A stretch of 64,000 nt of DNA from Cordia subcordata (lineage: Eukaryota > Streptophyta > Magnoliopsida > Boraginales > Cordiaceae), in NCBI GenBank assembly GCA_028554755.1, contig JAPTOF010000016.1, forward strand, positions 2,368,501 through 2,432,500. Reading direction: 5' to 3'. Of the stretch, positions 36,718 through 47,114 are shown in pieces (position 1 is the stretch's first letter; every line of letters begins with the position of its first letter). Both the position numbers and the translations under genes were made by a program. The notes beneath the pieces are model-generated. The model saw only the letters and a program-made list of their open reading frames with translations, ran no database searches and was not told where the DNA came from.

Positions 36718-37499
36718 TAAATGAAGAGAGAGAAAGCACATGAAGAGAGTAAATAGTGGTGCTATGGCATATTTAATTGACCTCTAAAAATTTTTAAATG
36801 ATGTGACATATTTTATTGAGCTCTAAAAAGAATAATTTTCATATATTTTATAAACTTCTTTCCTTGTCAGGGATGAATATATTCTTAATATTATAATATT
36901 ATGAGTAAAAATTTAATGATTGTGCATTATTTTTAATGCGGTTATGTTTATTGTTTAAATGACGTACACAATTTATAATATTTTACCCCACTTATAATAT
37001 TATAATGATATGAAAAAACTTAGACTCACAAGGAAAAACTAAAATGATAGTTTAAAATAATTGATAGTCTCAAACTTTGAATTTATTTAACTGAAAATAA
37101 TTAATCCAATTTATTATGTGAAGTTTTTACTTGTTAATAAAAATCACATGCTTATTATGTTTATAGTCAAATGAGTAAATTGTTATGAACCCTCCGATTC
37201 TATGGTTCTTTATTAAAAGAGTATCGGACCCCCTAATACTACAAAAACCCTCTTCGCAACCCCTTTATGATTACTAGATATAAGTGCATGTTCCCTTGTG
37301 TCAAAACAATTATCATTTTTTACAAATTGTTACTAAAATAACAAATTAATCTTTGTATTATAGGAAGGTCCAATATAGGAAGGTCCAAAGCAATTTAAGG
37401 GGGTCAAAATAACTAGCCGCCACCCTTCAAAGAGCTTTTAAAGTTATTTAAGCCAGACTTTGAAGAATAGCAACCTGTCACATTGTCTCTCCTTTTCTT

Positions 37500-37526
37500 C
37501 TTTCTTTCTTTCTTTCTTTCTTTTTC
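37500..37526. repeat. TTTC microsatellite
   Basis: About six TTTC units followed by a longer pyrimidine tract. Confidence 0.8.
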
Positions 37527-38441
37527 TTTTTCTTTTTTCCTTTTGGTTTTTCCTAAAAGGTTAAACACTTTTTAAATTAATTTTTAATTTTAAATCAGTT
37601 AAGTGTCAGATTTAAAAGGTTGAAACTTTTATCATGTTTTATTTTTCCTTCTCTATATTTTCATTTTTGGGTTGGGTGCAGTGGCGTGTATATATAAATA
37701 TATATACATGCCACATCTAACAAGGAAGCCTTGAGAGTGAAAAGTGAACACCCAGAGATTTTAGTGTGGGCCTCTTAATTATATTACGCCTCTTGATTTA
37801 TCCAACAGCTCCCATGGACTCTTTGGTGCCAAACAATTTCAACAACTCTCTTAAATGTCATGGGGGTTATTGGTGCCAAACAATTTCAATAACTCAGTTT
37901 CCTATCCGATTGTTTATTTTATAGGAAATCTTTAAATTAATATTCAACTCGTCTATATATAGGAGAGGTTGAACTCATCTCTTCTCGTCACAAAATTAAT
38001 ATAAGAAAATTATTGAAATAAAACTGAGATGGAGTTTCTTTAAAATAAGTAAATGTTTAAGCGGAGAATGTGAAGAATTTATTTGAAGTGACTCCAAATC
38101 GTTAGTGTCTTTTTATAGTATTGACGTGGATGAAGGAACATGGTAAACGATAAAACATCAGGTGAACCTGAATCAACGTTGTACCCCCATAGGGAAAAAT
38201 GACATTTTGTTTTATCAGGGTCAATTGGTCTATAGGTCTAGCAATATTTTTATTTTATTTTAATTTAGTTTATATTTTTCGAACATATTCATATTAGCTT
38301 TTAACATTTTACGAACTTGTTGAAAACAATCTAACTCCAACTCAAAGGAACGAATAAAAGTGAAAAAATAGAACTAATTGAGTCATTTATGGAATAGTGA
38401 AGACTAATATGAATGTTCTTAAAAGAGTTGGTATTAATTTC

Positions 38442-38802
38442 TGTTGAATGTGGCCCGTATTATATAATTAATATGTGTCCTTTTCCTTGTAGTATATTGT
38501 TTACTTTTCCTAGTAGTATACTGTTTCCTTATCCTTGTAGAATACGGATTAGGATACTATAAATAGGGGCTAGGACATTGTATTTGGTGCCTTAGGGTCG
38601 CACCCCATAGGGGTGTAGAGGTTCATACCTCTTGTGGTATGTGGGGTGAGAGAAACCAAAGTGAGAGCCTTGTAGCATTCGTGATCAGTAATATAATTAT
38701 TCTCTGTTGCCCGTGGACGTAGGTTTCAAAGCCGAACCACGTAATTTCTTGTGTCCGTTATTTCTTCTCGTATTCTTCGTGTTTGCATGTTTTTCCCCAA
38801 CA
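38442..38802 (+). repeat. 5' LTR of the Copia element (361 bp)
   Basis: It starts TGTTGAATGTGGCC and ends TTCCCCAACA. A TATA-like ACTATAAATAG lies at about 38560, probably the promoter TATA. It lacks the 8 bases that the 3' LTR has just before that motif. Confidence 0.95.
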
Positions 38803-38805
38803 AAC

Positions 38806-38818
38806 TAGTATCAGAGCT
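38806..38818 (+). other. Primer-binding site, initiator Met tRNA type
   Basis: TAGTATCAGAGCT three bases after the LTR matches the usual TGGTATCAGAGC complement of the plant initiator tRNA-Met 3' end with one mismatch. Confidence 0.8.
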
Positions 38819-39348
38819 TAGATATATTCCGCTGCTTGAGGGAAAAAGGAAAAATAAAAACTCACTGTGAAACCAAAATTTCTCAAACCAAACGATGCCT
38901 AACCAAACAAAGGTCTTTGTTCGGCGAGGAGTGCTCTGCCGCTTCACGTTGAGCGTTGGTGGTTGGAGCTGAAGCTGCGTCGGCGGTCCTGGTTCGTGTT
39001 TGGGTTTGAAGAACAAGCGAAGAAGATAGAGTTCGCGTGCTCTTGAGGTTAGTTTTTGGTATTCAGGTATTATTTTTTGGAAATTGGTTCAAATTTGTAA
39101 AGCAGGTTTAGGGTTTGTAGGCTTTGGATCTTTGGGTTTATTTGGATCGGGCCTGGGTAGTGGCCTTGTCCAATTTTGGCTAGGCCTTAGGTCTTGGGTT
39201 AATTAATTTTTTGTTGGGCTTGGGTTCTAGGCCAGAAAAATAATAAATTTCTTTTTTGAGTTTGGGCTTAGTTTAGGCCAAAAAAATGAAAAAGAAATTT
39301 TTATTTAGGCTTAGATTTAGTCCTGAAACAAAAAAAAAAAAAACTGTT

Positions 39349-39600
39349 TTGACCTTTGACCGGCGTTGACCAGCGTTGACCGGGGTTGACTTTGACCGTT
39401 GACCATTGACCAAGGGTTGACCGAGTTTGACCAAAGCTTTACCCCACGTTTTTTGACGTGCTGAGTCCGTTTTTGGGCTCTGTTTTTCCAGATTCTGCTC
39501 CGAAGTACGTGTTTAGGGACGGTGTTGACTTTGACCAACAGGTTTGACTTTGACCGGTGTTGACCAAAGTTGACCAAGGGTGTTCCTAAGGTTTTTTGAC
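39349..39600 (+). promoter_or_regulatory. TTGAC (W-box core) cluster in the Copia leader
   Basis: Eighteen TTGAC words occur on the plus strand in 252 bp. Sixteen are followed by C or T, which is the WRKY-binding W-box. The leader also contains two copies of TTTTTTGACGTGCTGA (39450, 39594), so part of the cluster grew by local duplication. Position and motif suggest a transcriptional enhancer or a simple leader repeat; no function is shown. Confidence 0.5.
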
Positions 39601-39670
39601 GTGCTGAATCCGTTTTTGCAATCCATTGAGCCAAATTCAATCCCGAAGTGTGAGTTTTGAGCAAACAAAG

Positions 39671-40408
39671 ATGTCTTCCACAGGTGAAAAGTTTGAAATC
39701 GAGAAGTTTGACGGGAGAATGAGTTTCAGTCTTTGGAGGATCAGATTCAAGGCATTTATGACAATGCAGGACTTTGGAAAGTCATTGAAGGAGTGATCCC
39801 AAAAGATAGAACCAAAGAACGAGAGAAGAACTCGCGAAAGCCTTGAGTGCAATGCATATGTCCGTGACAAATGAAGTATTCCGAGATTCGAGACGACAGC
39901 AGTTGAGGCTTGGAATACTTTGGTGGAATTGTATGCATCTAAATCTCTCACTAATCGCCTCTACTTGAAGAAGCAATTGTATCATCTTAGAATTAAATAA
40001 GGTACCTCACTAAAACAACACTTTGATGAGTTTACCTCTTGTTTTATTGCTTTGAAAGATGTGGGTATTAAAATTGATGACGAAGATCAAGCTATGATCG
40101 TATTATGCTCCTTACTGCCTTCATATATGAACTTTGTGGACACTATGTTGTACGGGAGGGATAAAATTACTTTTGAAGATGTGATTACTTCATTAAAATC
40201 GAAGGATCTTCAAACACATATTCCGGGACATAGGGAAAAAGTTCATGGGGAAGGTTTAGTGAGTAGAGGGAGATCGGAGAATAGAGGGGGATCTTCGGAT
40301 AGAAAGAAAAGCAAGTCAAGGTCAAAATCAAGAGCAAGGAAGCTACGCTGTTTCGAGTGTGGCGAAAAGGGTCACATTAAGAAAGAATGTCCAAGACTGA
40401 GAAAATGA
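39671..40408 (+). pseudogene. Broken Copia gag
   Basis: The reading frame opens at ATG 39671. It is interrupted by a frameshift near 39770, a further shift or decay before 39900 and an in-frame stop near 40000. The remaining open part (40052-40408) contains a Ser/Arg/Lys-rich stretch and a CX2CX4HX4C zinc knuckle (CFECGEKGHIKKEC, 40349-40390), the nucleic-acid-binding motif of Gag. Confidence 0.85.
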
Positions 40409-40417
40409 AAGAAAAAG

Positions 40418-43400
40418 GTGGAGAATTCAGCTAATGTGGTGGAGAGTGCTGACAGTGATGGAGATAACTCGAGTAGTACTGGGGAAGTTTTGACTGTGAG
40501 TGGATCACAGTGGCAAAATCAATGGATTCTTGATACTGGTGCAACGTTCCATATGTGTCCTAGGCGCGACTGGTTCTCTTCTTATTCCAAAAGAGAAGGG
40601 AAAGTCTTTCTAGGCAATGATCTTTCGTTAAAGGTGGAGGGAATGGGCATCATAAATATCAAGATGTTTGATGGTATTACAAGATCTCTCGAGTGTTGGC
40701 AAGTCTGAGTCAAGAAAAAACTTGATTTCTCTTGGGCGTTTGGATTCTCATGGATACAAATTCCGAAGTGAGAATGGTGTCTTAAAGGTGACCAAAGGTG
40801 CAATTGTGCTCTTGAAAGGGAACTTGACTGGCGGCCTATATGTCCTTCAAGGAAGTACAGTTACAGGTGTTGCAGCTGTTACATCCGAGGAGAGTGATAA
40901 TGACACTACGCAGTTATGGCACAAAAGGTTGGGCCATATGAGCGAGAGGGGACTGACATAGCTGAGCAAGAGGGATTTGCTTTGTGGACAAAGAACTGGA
41001 AAGCTTGAATTCTGCAAGCATTGTGTCTTTGGAAAGCAAACCAGGGTGAAGTTCAAGAGGGCGAGAGAACACCAAAGGCACACTTGATTATATTCATTCT
41101 GATCTTTGGGGTCCTAATAAAGTTCCTTCCAAGAAAGATGCCAGGTATTACATCACTTTCATTGATGCATACTCTCGGATGGTGTGGGTATACTTCTTAA
41201 AAACTAAAGATGAGGCGCTTCCAACATTTGTCAAGTGGAAGACGTTGATTGAGAAGCGCATCGTAAACAAATTAAGCGCCTTAGGACCGACAATGGGTTG
41301 GAATATTGCAACAAAGAGTTTGATGAGTTCGCAAGAAACATGGCATTGTGAGACACCGCACATGTGTAGGGACACCACAATGTAATGGAGTTGCGTAACG
41401 CATAAATAGAACTCGTGGAGAGAGCTCGTTGTATGCTCTCCCAACTGGTTTGAGTCAAGACTTTTGGGAAGCCGCCAATACGGCATGCTACTTGGTGAAT
41501 AGGTCTCCATCTAAAGCTATTGAATTGAAAACTCCTTTTGAGTTATGGTCCGTAAGCTCGACTACTCTCAATTGAGGGTGTTCGGTTGCCTGCATACGCC
41601 ACGTGAAGGATGGCAAGTTGAAGCCGAGGGCAAAGAAATGCATATTTCTAGGCTATGCGTCTGAGAGGAAAGGTTACAGATTGTGGTGCACAGATCCAAA
41701 GTCTCCAGGTTTCCTCATCAGCAGGGATGTCACGTTCAATGAGTCTGCTTTATTAGACCAAGAAAAGGAGAAAACGGTAGCTGATTTAGACCACGGTGTC
41801 AAAGAGCAGGTGGAGGTATTTTTTGATGTACCAAATGTTCCATCTAGCAATAGTAGCAGTCAAATTCAGCGGACTCAACCAACTGAGGCACATGATCAAA
41901 ATATGCCTGAACAACAGAAGTACAGTATTGCCACTGGGCGAGAAAGGAGACAGATTAGAGAGCCTCAAAGATATGGATACGCTGATCTTGTTGCTTATGC
42001 TTTGACTGTTGTCGAAACAATTGAAGGACATGAGCCAAATTCATACAAATAGGCCATATCTGGGAAAGGTTCTACTCAGTGGGTGGGTGCCATGAGTGAG
42101 GAGATTGAGTCTCTTCATAAGAATCAAACATGGGAGCTTGTTGAATTGCCTAAGGGACAGCGAGTTGTCGGTTGCAAATGGGTTTACAAGAAAAAGCAAG
42201 GTACTCCAGGGGTTGAAGGTCCTCAATACAAGGCACGGTTGGTGGCAAAAGGCTATACACAAAGGGAGGGTGTTGACTTCAACGAAGTGTTCTCTCCGGT
42301 TGTGAAGCATACTTCCATCAGGGTTTTACTTGCCTTGGTTGCTCTTCATGACCTAGAGCTTGAGCAGCTAGATGTGAAAACGGCGTTTTTGCATGGTGAT
42401 CTTGAAGAGCAAATTTACATGAGTCAGCCAGAGAGGTATGTAGTTCCTGGTAAGGAGAACCATGTTTGCAAACTGAAGAAGTCATTGTATGGGTTGAAGC
42501 AGTCACCTCGGCAATGGTACAAGAGATTTGACACATTCATGGTAGGTGCTGGATACACAAGGAGTGCCTACGACACCGTGGTATATCTCAAGAAGCTTCC
42601 AGATGGTTCGTTTGTATACTTGTTGTTGTATGTCGATGATATGCTTATTGCTGCTAAAAGCATGTCTGCAATCGACAAATTAAAGAAGCAGCTAGGTGAT
42701 GAGTTTGAGATGAAGGATCTTGGAGCAGCGAAGAAGATTCTTGGCATGGAGATTCACAGATATAGAAATGCTGGGAAGCTATTGTTGTCTCAACAAAGTT
42801 ATATTGAGAAGGTCTTTGGAGCGTTTGGGATGCTTAAAGCTAAGCTCGTGAGTGTGCCGCTTGTCGCTCACTTCAAATTGTCTGCAGATTTGTCACCTAA
42901 AAGCGAGGAGGAGGTGGAGCATATGTCTCATGTTCCATACTCGAGTCTGTTGGTAGCTTGATGTATGCTATGGTGTGCACTGTCCCGATATTTCACATGC
43001 GATTAGTGTTGTGAGCGGTATATGGCATCACCGGGAAAACACACGGGAAGCGGTGAAATGGATAATGAGATATTTGCGTGGCATCGCGAATATAGGATTG
43101 CTATTTAGCAAGATGATCAAGATTGCGCGAGGTTGGTGGGTTATTGTGACTCGGACTTTGCGGGTGACCTTGATAAGAGAAGATCTCGGCGTTACGTGTT
43201 TTCTCTCTCTGGATGTGCTATCGGTTGAAAGCGACATTACGCTTCATCGTGGTATTGTCGACTCATCGGCGGAGTACATGGCAATTACAGAGCCGTGAAG
43301 GAGGCCATGTGGTTACAAGGCACAGTTCGTGATCTTGGACCGCAGCAAGATACAAGTACGATCTTTTGTGATAGCAGTGCAATCCATCTGACGAAGAATC

Positions 43401-43594
43401 AGATGTATCATGAGAGGACTAAACATATTGACGTTAGATATCATTTTATCAAAGATATTATACCACAAGAAATCATATCGGTGCAGAAGATTTCTACCCA
43501 TGAGAATCCAGCAGATATGATGACCAAGATGGTTCCAGTCAGCAAGTTTAAGCATTGCTTGAACTTGGTTGCTATTTGCGGTGTGGAGCGTTGA
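40418..43594 (+). pseudogene. Broken Copia pol (protease, integrase, RT, RNase H)
   Basis: Protease active site DTGA lies at 40532-40543. The integrase zinc region (LWHKRLGHMS, about 40914) is followed by a stop near 40960, and the catalytic core begins with HSDLWGP near 41096 and continues through IDAYSRMVWVYF near 41162. The reverse transcriptase is largely open at 42083-42961, with LDVKTAFLHGDLEEQIYM and the YVDD catalytic box at 42629-42640. The RNase H region (about 42970-43590) has several frameshifts but retains [17 protein letters not shown]. Multiple shifts and stops between these blocks make it a pseudogene. Confidence 0.9.
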
Positions 43595-43650
43595 GCCCAT
43601 AAGGGCAGTTGGCAGCAGGGATGATGGTGTGTTGATTAGAGCGAATACGT

Positions 43651-43665
43651 GCCAAGGTGGAGATT
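43651..43665 (+). other. Purine-rich tract before the 3' LTR
   Basis: GCCAAGGTGGAGATT directly precedes the 3' LTR, in the place and composition of the plus-strand primer used by Copia elements. Confidence 0.65.
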
Positions 43666-44034
43666 TGTTGAATGTGGCCCGTATTATATAATTAATATGT
43701 GTCCTTTTCCTTGTAGTATACTGTTTACTTTTCCTAGTAGTATACTGTTTCCTTATCCTTGTAGAATATGGATTAGGATACTTGTGTACTATAAATAGGG
43801 GCTAGGACATTGTATTTGGTGCCTTAGGGTCGCACCCCATGGGGATGTAGAGGTTCATACCTCTTGTGGTATGTGGGGTGAGAGAAACCAAAGTGAAAGC
43901 CTTGTAGCATTCGTGATCAGTAATATAATTATTCTCTGTTGCCCGTGGACGTAGGCTTCAAAGCCGAACCACGTAATTTCTTGTGTCCGTTATTTCTTCT
44001 CGTATTCTTCGTGTTTGCATGTTTTTCCCCAACA
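43666..44034 (+). repeat. 3' LTR of the Copia element (369 bp)
   Basis: Matches the 5' LTR except for six substitutions and eight additional bases (TTGTGTAC, before TATAAATAG). The 5' copy probably lost them by deletion between two TACT words. Confidence 0.95.
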
Positions 44035-44039
44035 ATTTC

Positions 44040-45599
44040 GCTATTTTTCTGAAATGTTAAAAATTAACCCGAATATCTTAAAACAATAGAGATTAACTTT
44101 TGAAAAAAATGTGATAACATTAAAGACCTTTTTATGATTAACTTACATTAGGCCCTACCTTCAAGAGAAATAGATTGTTAGCTAGAAGGATATTGCAGGC
44201 GCTAGCTCATGGCTTGTAGGTTGGTTGAGATATATATAGCTTAATCCAACTCGATTTATGCCTTGTTAATCTAGCAATAAGGCTGTTGAATAAGGAAGGC
44301 ATTATTGAAAAACGTCAAATTCATTTTAAAACTAATCGGGGATATAGTCTAGAAACTTATATACCGATCTTAAATATTTGAAATCTCTACGGTTCCATTA
44401 GTTTAATAATGGATGCACCAGGCAGTCAAATGCAAAAAAAAAAAAAATTTCTTTTCCTTTCGCAAAGTCAGTCAAAATATTTTATTACGATGGTGAAAAG
44501 AGTTTACAAGGACAAAAGCCTAAAAAACGAACAACTCAAAGCATAAACCAACCCTACAAGATAAAATATTTAACCACCTAGGACTAGCAACTCAAAATTC
44601 AAAGATATAAATATTAAAACAATAGTACAATCTCAAATAAGTTTTTGGGAAGCAAGAAGATTAGGAGGTATGTATAGGACCACTCTCAAGGAATGCGTAG
44701 ATATCGCCATACTCAAACTCGTCTTTGCATCACCGCGCAATCTAACAGTATCATCCTATAAATCTCCATCCTCAACAAAGATTTTGAATCTGTCTCTGTC
44801 CTAAAATATTGTATGCTTCATGTTCCTTCTAGGTAATGGTTTATCACAATTTCAGGTAAGTCGCTCTGGAACTTCACATGCATGATATAGCTATATATAT
44901 GCATATATGACCGCTGACTTGTGTTACACGTGCATTTTGCCTTCTTGGTCTTCTCACTCGATGGTGAAAATCGAAGTTTGATTACGTTTTCGTATCCAAA
45001 TCTTTCTTTCTTTTGAGCTACTTAATTAGCATTTGAAGTCACTTACAAGTACCTTATTGCTTGAAGTATGTTGGAAAGCTTTAAAGCTAATCCTGAAACC
45101 TTGTTTTGCGCTGGCAGTAATTATATACCATCCACCACGTTTCACCGCAAGGACTGGATTCTATTCGTAATGCTATAACGTTACGAGAGATTGGCATATA
45201 TATTCCTTCCTACTTTAAAATCCGGGTTCTGGCAGATTTAGAGGTGGCAATGCAGAAGATGTTGCTTTTTGCAGTTAGGATTCCACAAATTTCAGCAATT
45301 CTCTTCTCCAAAAAGTGATTTATATACTCTTTTGCTGAAGCATGCACAACTAGTGTGAATATAGCATTACCAAACAAAAACCTGTTGGTGAGCCGAATCA
45401 GCAACTTGTATACCATCAAATTATAAAACCCAGACCCCTTCAAAACTACCCAATATTTTTCTACATTTTATTGATCCTTTTCAGTTTGCATCATCAAGTT
45501 AATATTTCTCTCATTGATGGTCTCAAATCCCTCCATTTTCGTGATATATTAAGCTTCGCGTACGCGTAGAGCCACCGGACAGTCCTTCAGCATTCAACA
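44040..45599. other. Intergenic between the Copia element and the membrane-protein gene
   Basis: AT-rich at first, then mixed composition with no supported gene. The last 100 bases are the upstream region of the plus-strand gene at 45600. Confidence 0.4.
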
Positions 45600-46082
45600 A
45601 TGGCTGAAGGGCCATCTCCGATTGTTCCACTTCTTCTAGTAGCAACACTAGGCCTGGTCCTCCATGGGCAATCTCTAATGAACAACATATCATTACTTTC
45701 TGATTCAGAAGACGCAATCTTCTCATTTGTTTTAGTCATACCCCTTCTTGTTCTTCTCCTGGTTTACTACACTAGCCAATCAATCATTGCACCTCTCGCT
45801 CTATCGCTGATTGTTTACACAATCACCAAGGTGTTTCTTGGCCCTCTTATATTGATAGCAATCATATACTTGGCCAGTTTCTATTCAAGCAGCTCTTTCC
45901 AAGTTTATGGGTACAAGAATCAAGTGTGCAGAGAGAGAGATGGCAGTGAAGGATGGGGATCAGTGCTGCTTATTGTAGGATTCCTCACACTCCATGGCAT
46001 GCTTGTTGGAGAAGAAGGAAGCAAATGGTGCATCACATTGCTGGTTATGCTTTTCTATGTCCTCCATAATTTGTTCTACTAA
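45600..46082 (+). CDS. Small multipass membrane protein of unknown function
   Basis: A single exon of 160 aa. I do not recognise the family. Hydrophobic segments at about residues 8-23, 40-57, 61-76, 80-95, 119-134 and 143-159 predict five or six membrane spans. A short polar loop between spans 4 and 5 (GYKNQVCRERDGSEGW) contains the most charged residues. The start context CAACAATGGC fits plant initiation. The 3' half plus downstream sequence is duplicated in damaged form at 50535-51730, so the region once existed twice. No homologous neighbour or pathway clue is present. It could be a real expressed orphan or the surviving part of a larger family. Codon use looks ordinary and there is no internal stop. 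Confidence 0.55.
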   Translation: MAEGPSPIVPLLLVATLGLVLHGQSLMNNISLLSDSEDAIFSFVLVIPLLVLLLVYYTSQSIIAPLALSLIVYTITKVFLGPLILIAIIYLASFYSSSSFQVYGYKNQVCRERDGSEGWGSVLLIVGFLTLHGMLVGEEGSKWCITLLVMLFYVLHNLFY

Positions 46083-46840
46083 TGTATATATCTAACCAGC
46101 AAGGCATAACATCCGTTCTTTTTCTTTTCCCGAAAGGAGGCGGCACTGAAATTAAAGAGAAATCATTTCAGGAAGAAGAGATTCATTTTACATCGTTCTT
46201 AACTGTTTCCTCAAGGTCTTGGTCGTTCTTTCTAAGAAGTACGACCTTGACAAAGCAAGTTTGTACAACTATTAATTTCTCGATAAATGTGACTTATAGT
46301 GGAACTTAATTAGGACTGTTTAGGTTCTCGAAACTAGGTATCTGGCCATTGGCCATTTCAAGCTACAAAAAGAGTCCTGACAAATGACGGGCCGGTACAT
46401 GAAACTTCTGTTATATGCATGGTTGGGCTTATTTTGAGGTTCATTATACTCTAGTCACAGGACAACAGTTGTACCGTTATACTAGACTCTGCTTGCGGCA
46501 TGGAAGCTGGTAATTAATGGAAGGAAACTGTTACATTAACTTTGTATTATATGATCCTTGTGAAATTGCTGCAGTATGCTTGTATTAGACAAAATCCGTA
46601 TTGAATCCTTTGCGTCTTTAGAGTGGAAAACGCAAGTGAAAGGATTTTGTATAGCAAAATGCCACTCAAAATTTAAGAGCTTTCGTGACCCTTTTATCTT
46701 TTTGTTTCTCTCTATTTGATTCCAAGTAGAAAATATTTAAATCTCATGAATGTTGAACTAACAAAGGAGATTAATCTAAATATGAATGAATGGTATTGTA
46801 AAAAATAAATAGTAAATTTTACTAAATGAGATAAGACTTA
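46083..46840. other. 3' flank of the membrane-protein gene
   Basis: Probable 3' untranslated region and flank. Parts of it (about 46083-46255 and 46356-46545) reappear at 50640-50825 and 51249-51730. Confidence 0.5.
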
Positions 46841-47111
46841 TAGTGTGTTTGGAATGATCTTATTTTAAGATGCTTATTCCATTGAAATTTAGAGAAATCT
46901 TATAAGATTTAAGATTTCTTATCACATGTACCATGCATTATATAGTTGTAAAAAATAAGATAAGATGCATTACTTATTTCTTATAAGATAAAAAGCCTAC
47001 TTTTGTTTTGAATTTTCATAAAATGCATGATAAGATTTCTAAAATCTTATAAGATATACCTTCATTTCAATAGTATAAGTATCTTAAAATAAGACTATAA
47101 CAAACAGGACA
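46841..47111. mobile_element. Harbinger-like MITE, 271 bp, TTA duplication
   Basis: The ends TAGTGTGTTTGGAATGATCT and TGTCCTGTTTGTTATAGTCT (reverse complement of the far end) share GTTTG and continue as CTTATTTTAAGAT on both sides. TTA flanks both ends (46838-46840, 47112-47114). A second member of equal length lies in the opposite orientation at 62859-63129. Confidence 0.75.
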
Positions 47112-47114
47112 TTA

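Larger units (their letters stand above)
36114..38441. other. AT-rich intergenic DNA between U2 and the Copia element
   Basis: Contains one MITE (36490-36717), a TTTC microsatellite (37500-37526), a 34-nt perfect-looking hairpin (37681-37714) and a short direct repeat (37822-37846, 37869-37893). No gene is recognised. Confidence 0.4.
38442..44034 (+). mobile_element. Copia-type LTR retrotransposon with intact ends, decayed coding region
   Basis: 5593 bp, flanked by the perfect 5-bp target duplication ATTTC (38437-38441, 44035-44039). The LTRs begin TGTTG and end CAACA. A primer-binding site follows the 5' LTR and a purine-rich tract precedes the 3' LTR. The order gag zinc knuckle, protease, integrase, reverse transcriptase, RNase H is that of Ty1/copia. 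In-frame stops and frameshifts in gag and pol mean no full polyprotein can be made, so it could move only with help from a relative. The LTRs differ by six substitutions and one 8-bp indel, so insertion is recent. Confidence 0.95.

Noticed and set aside
38726..39016. Minus-strand open frame across the Copia LTR end and leader
   Set aside because: Antisense to the element's leader and interrupted in other frames. Explained by the retrotransposon structure.
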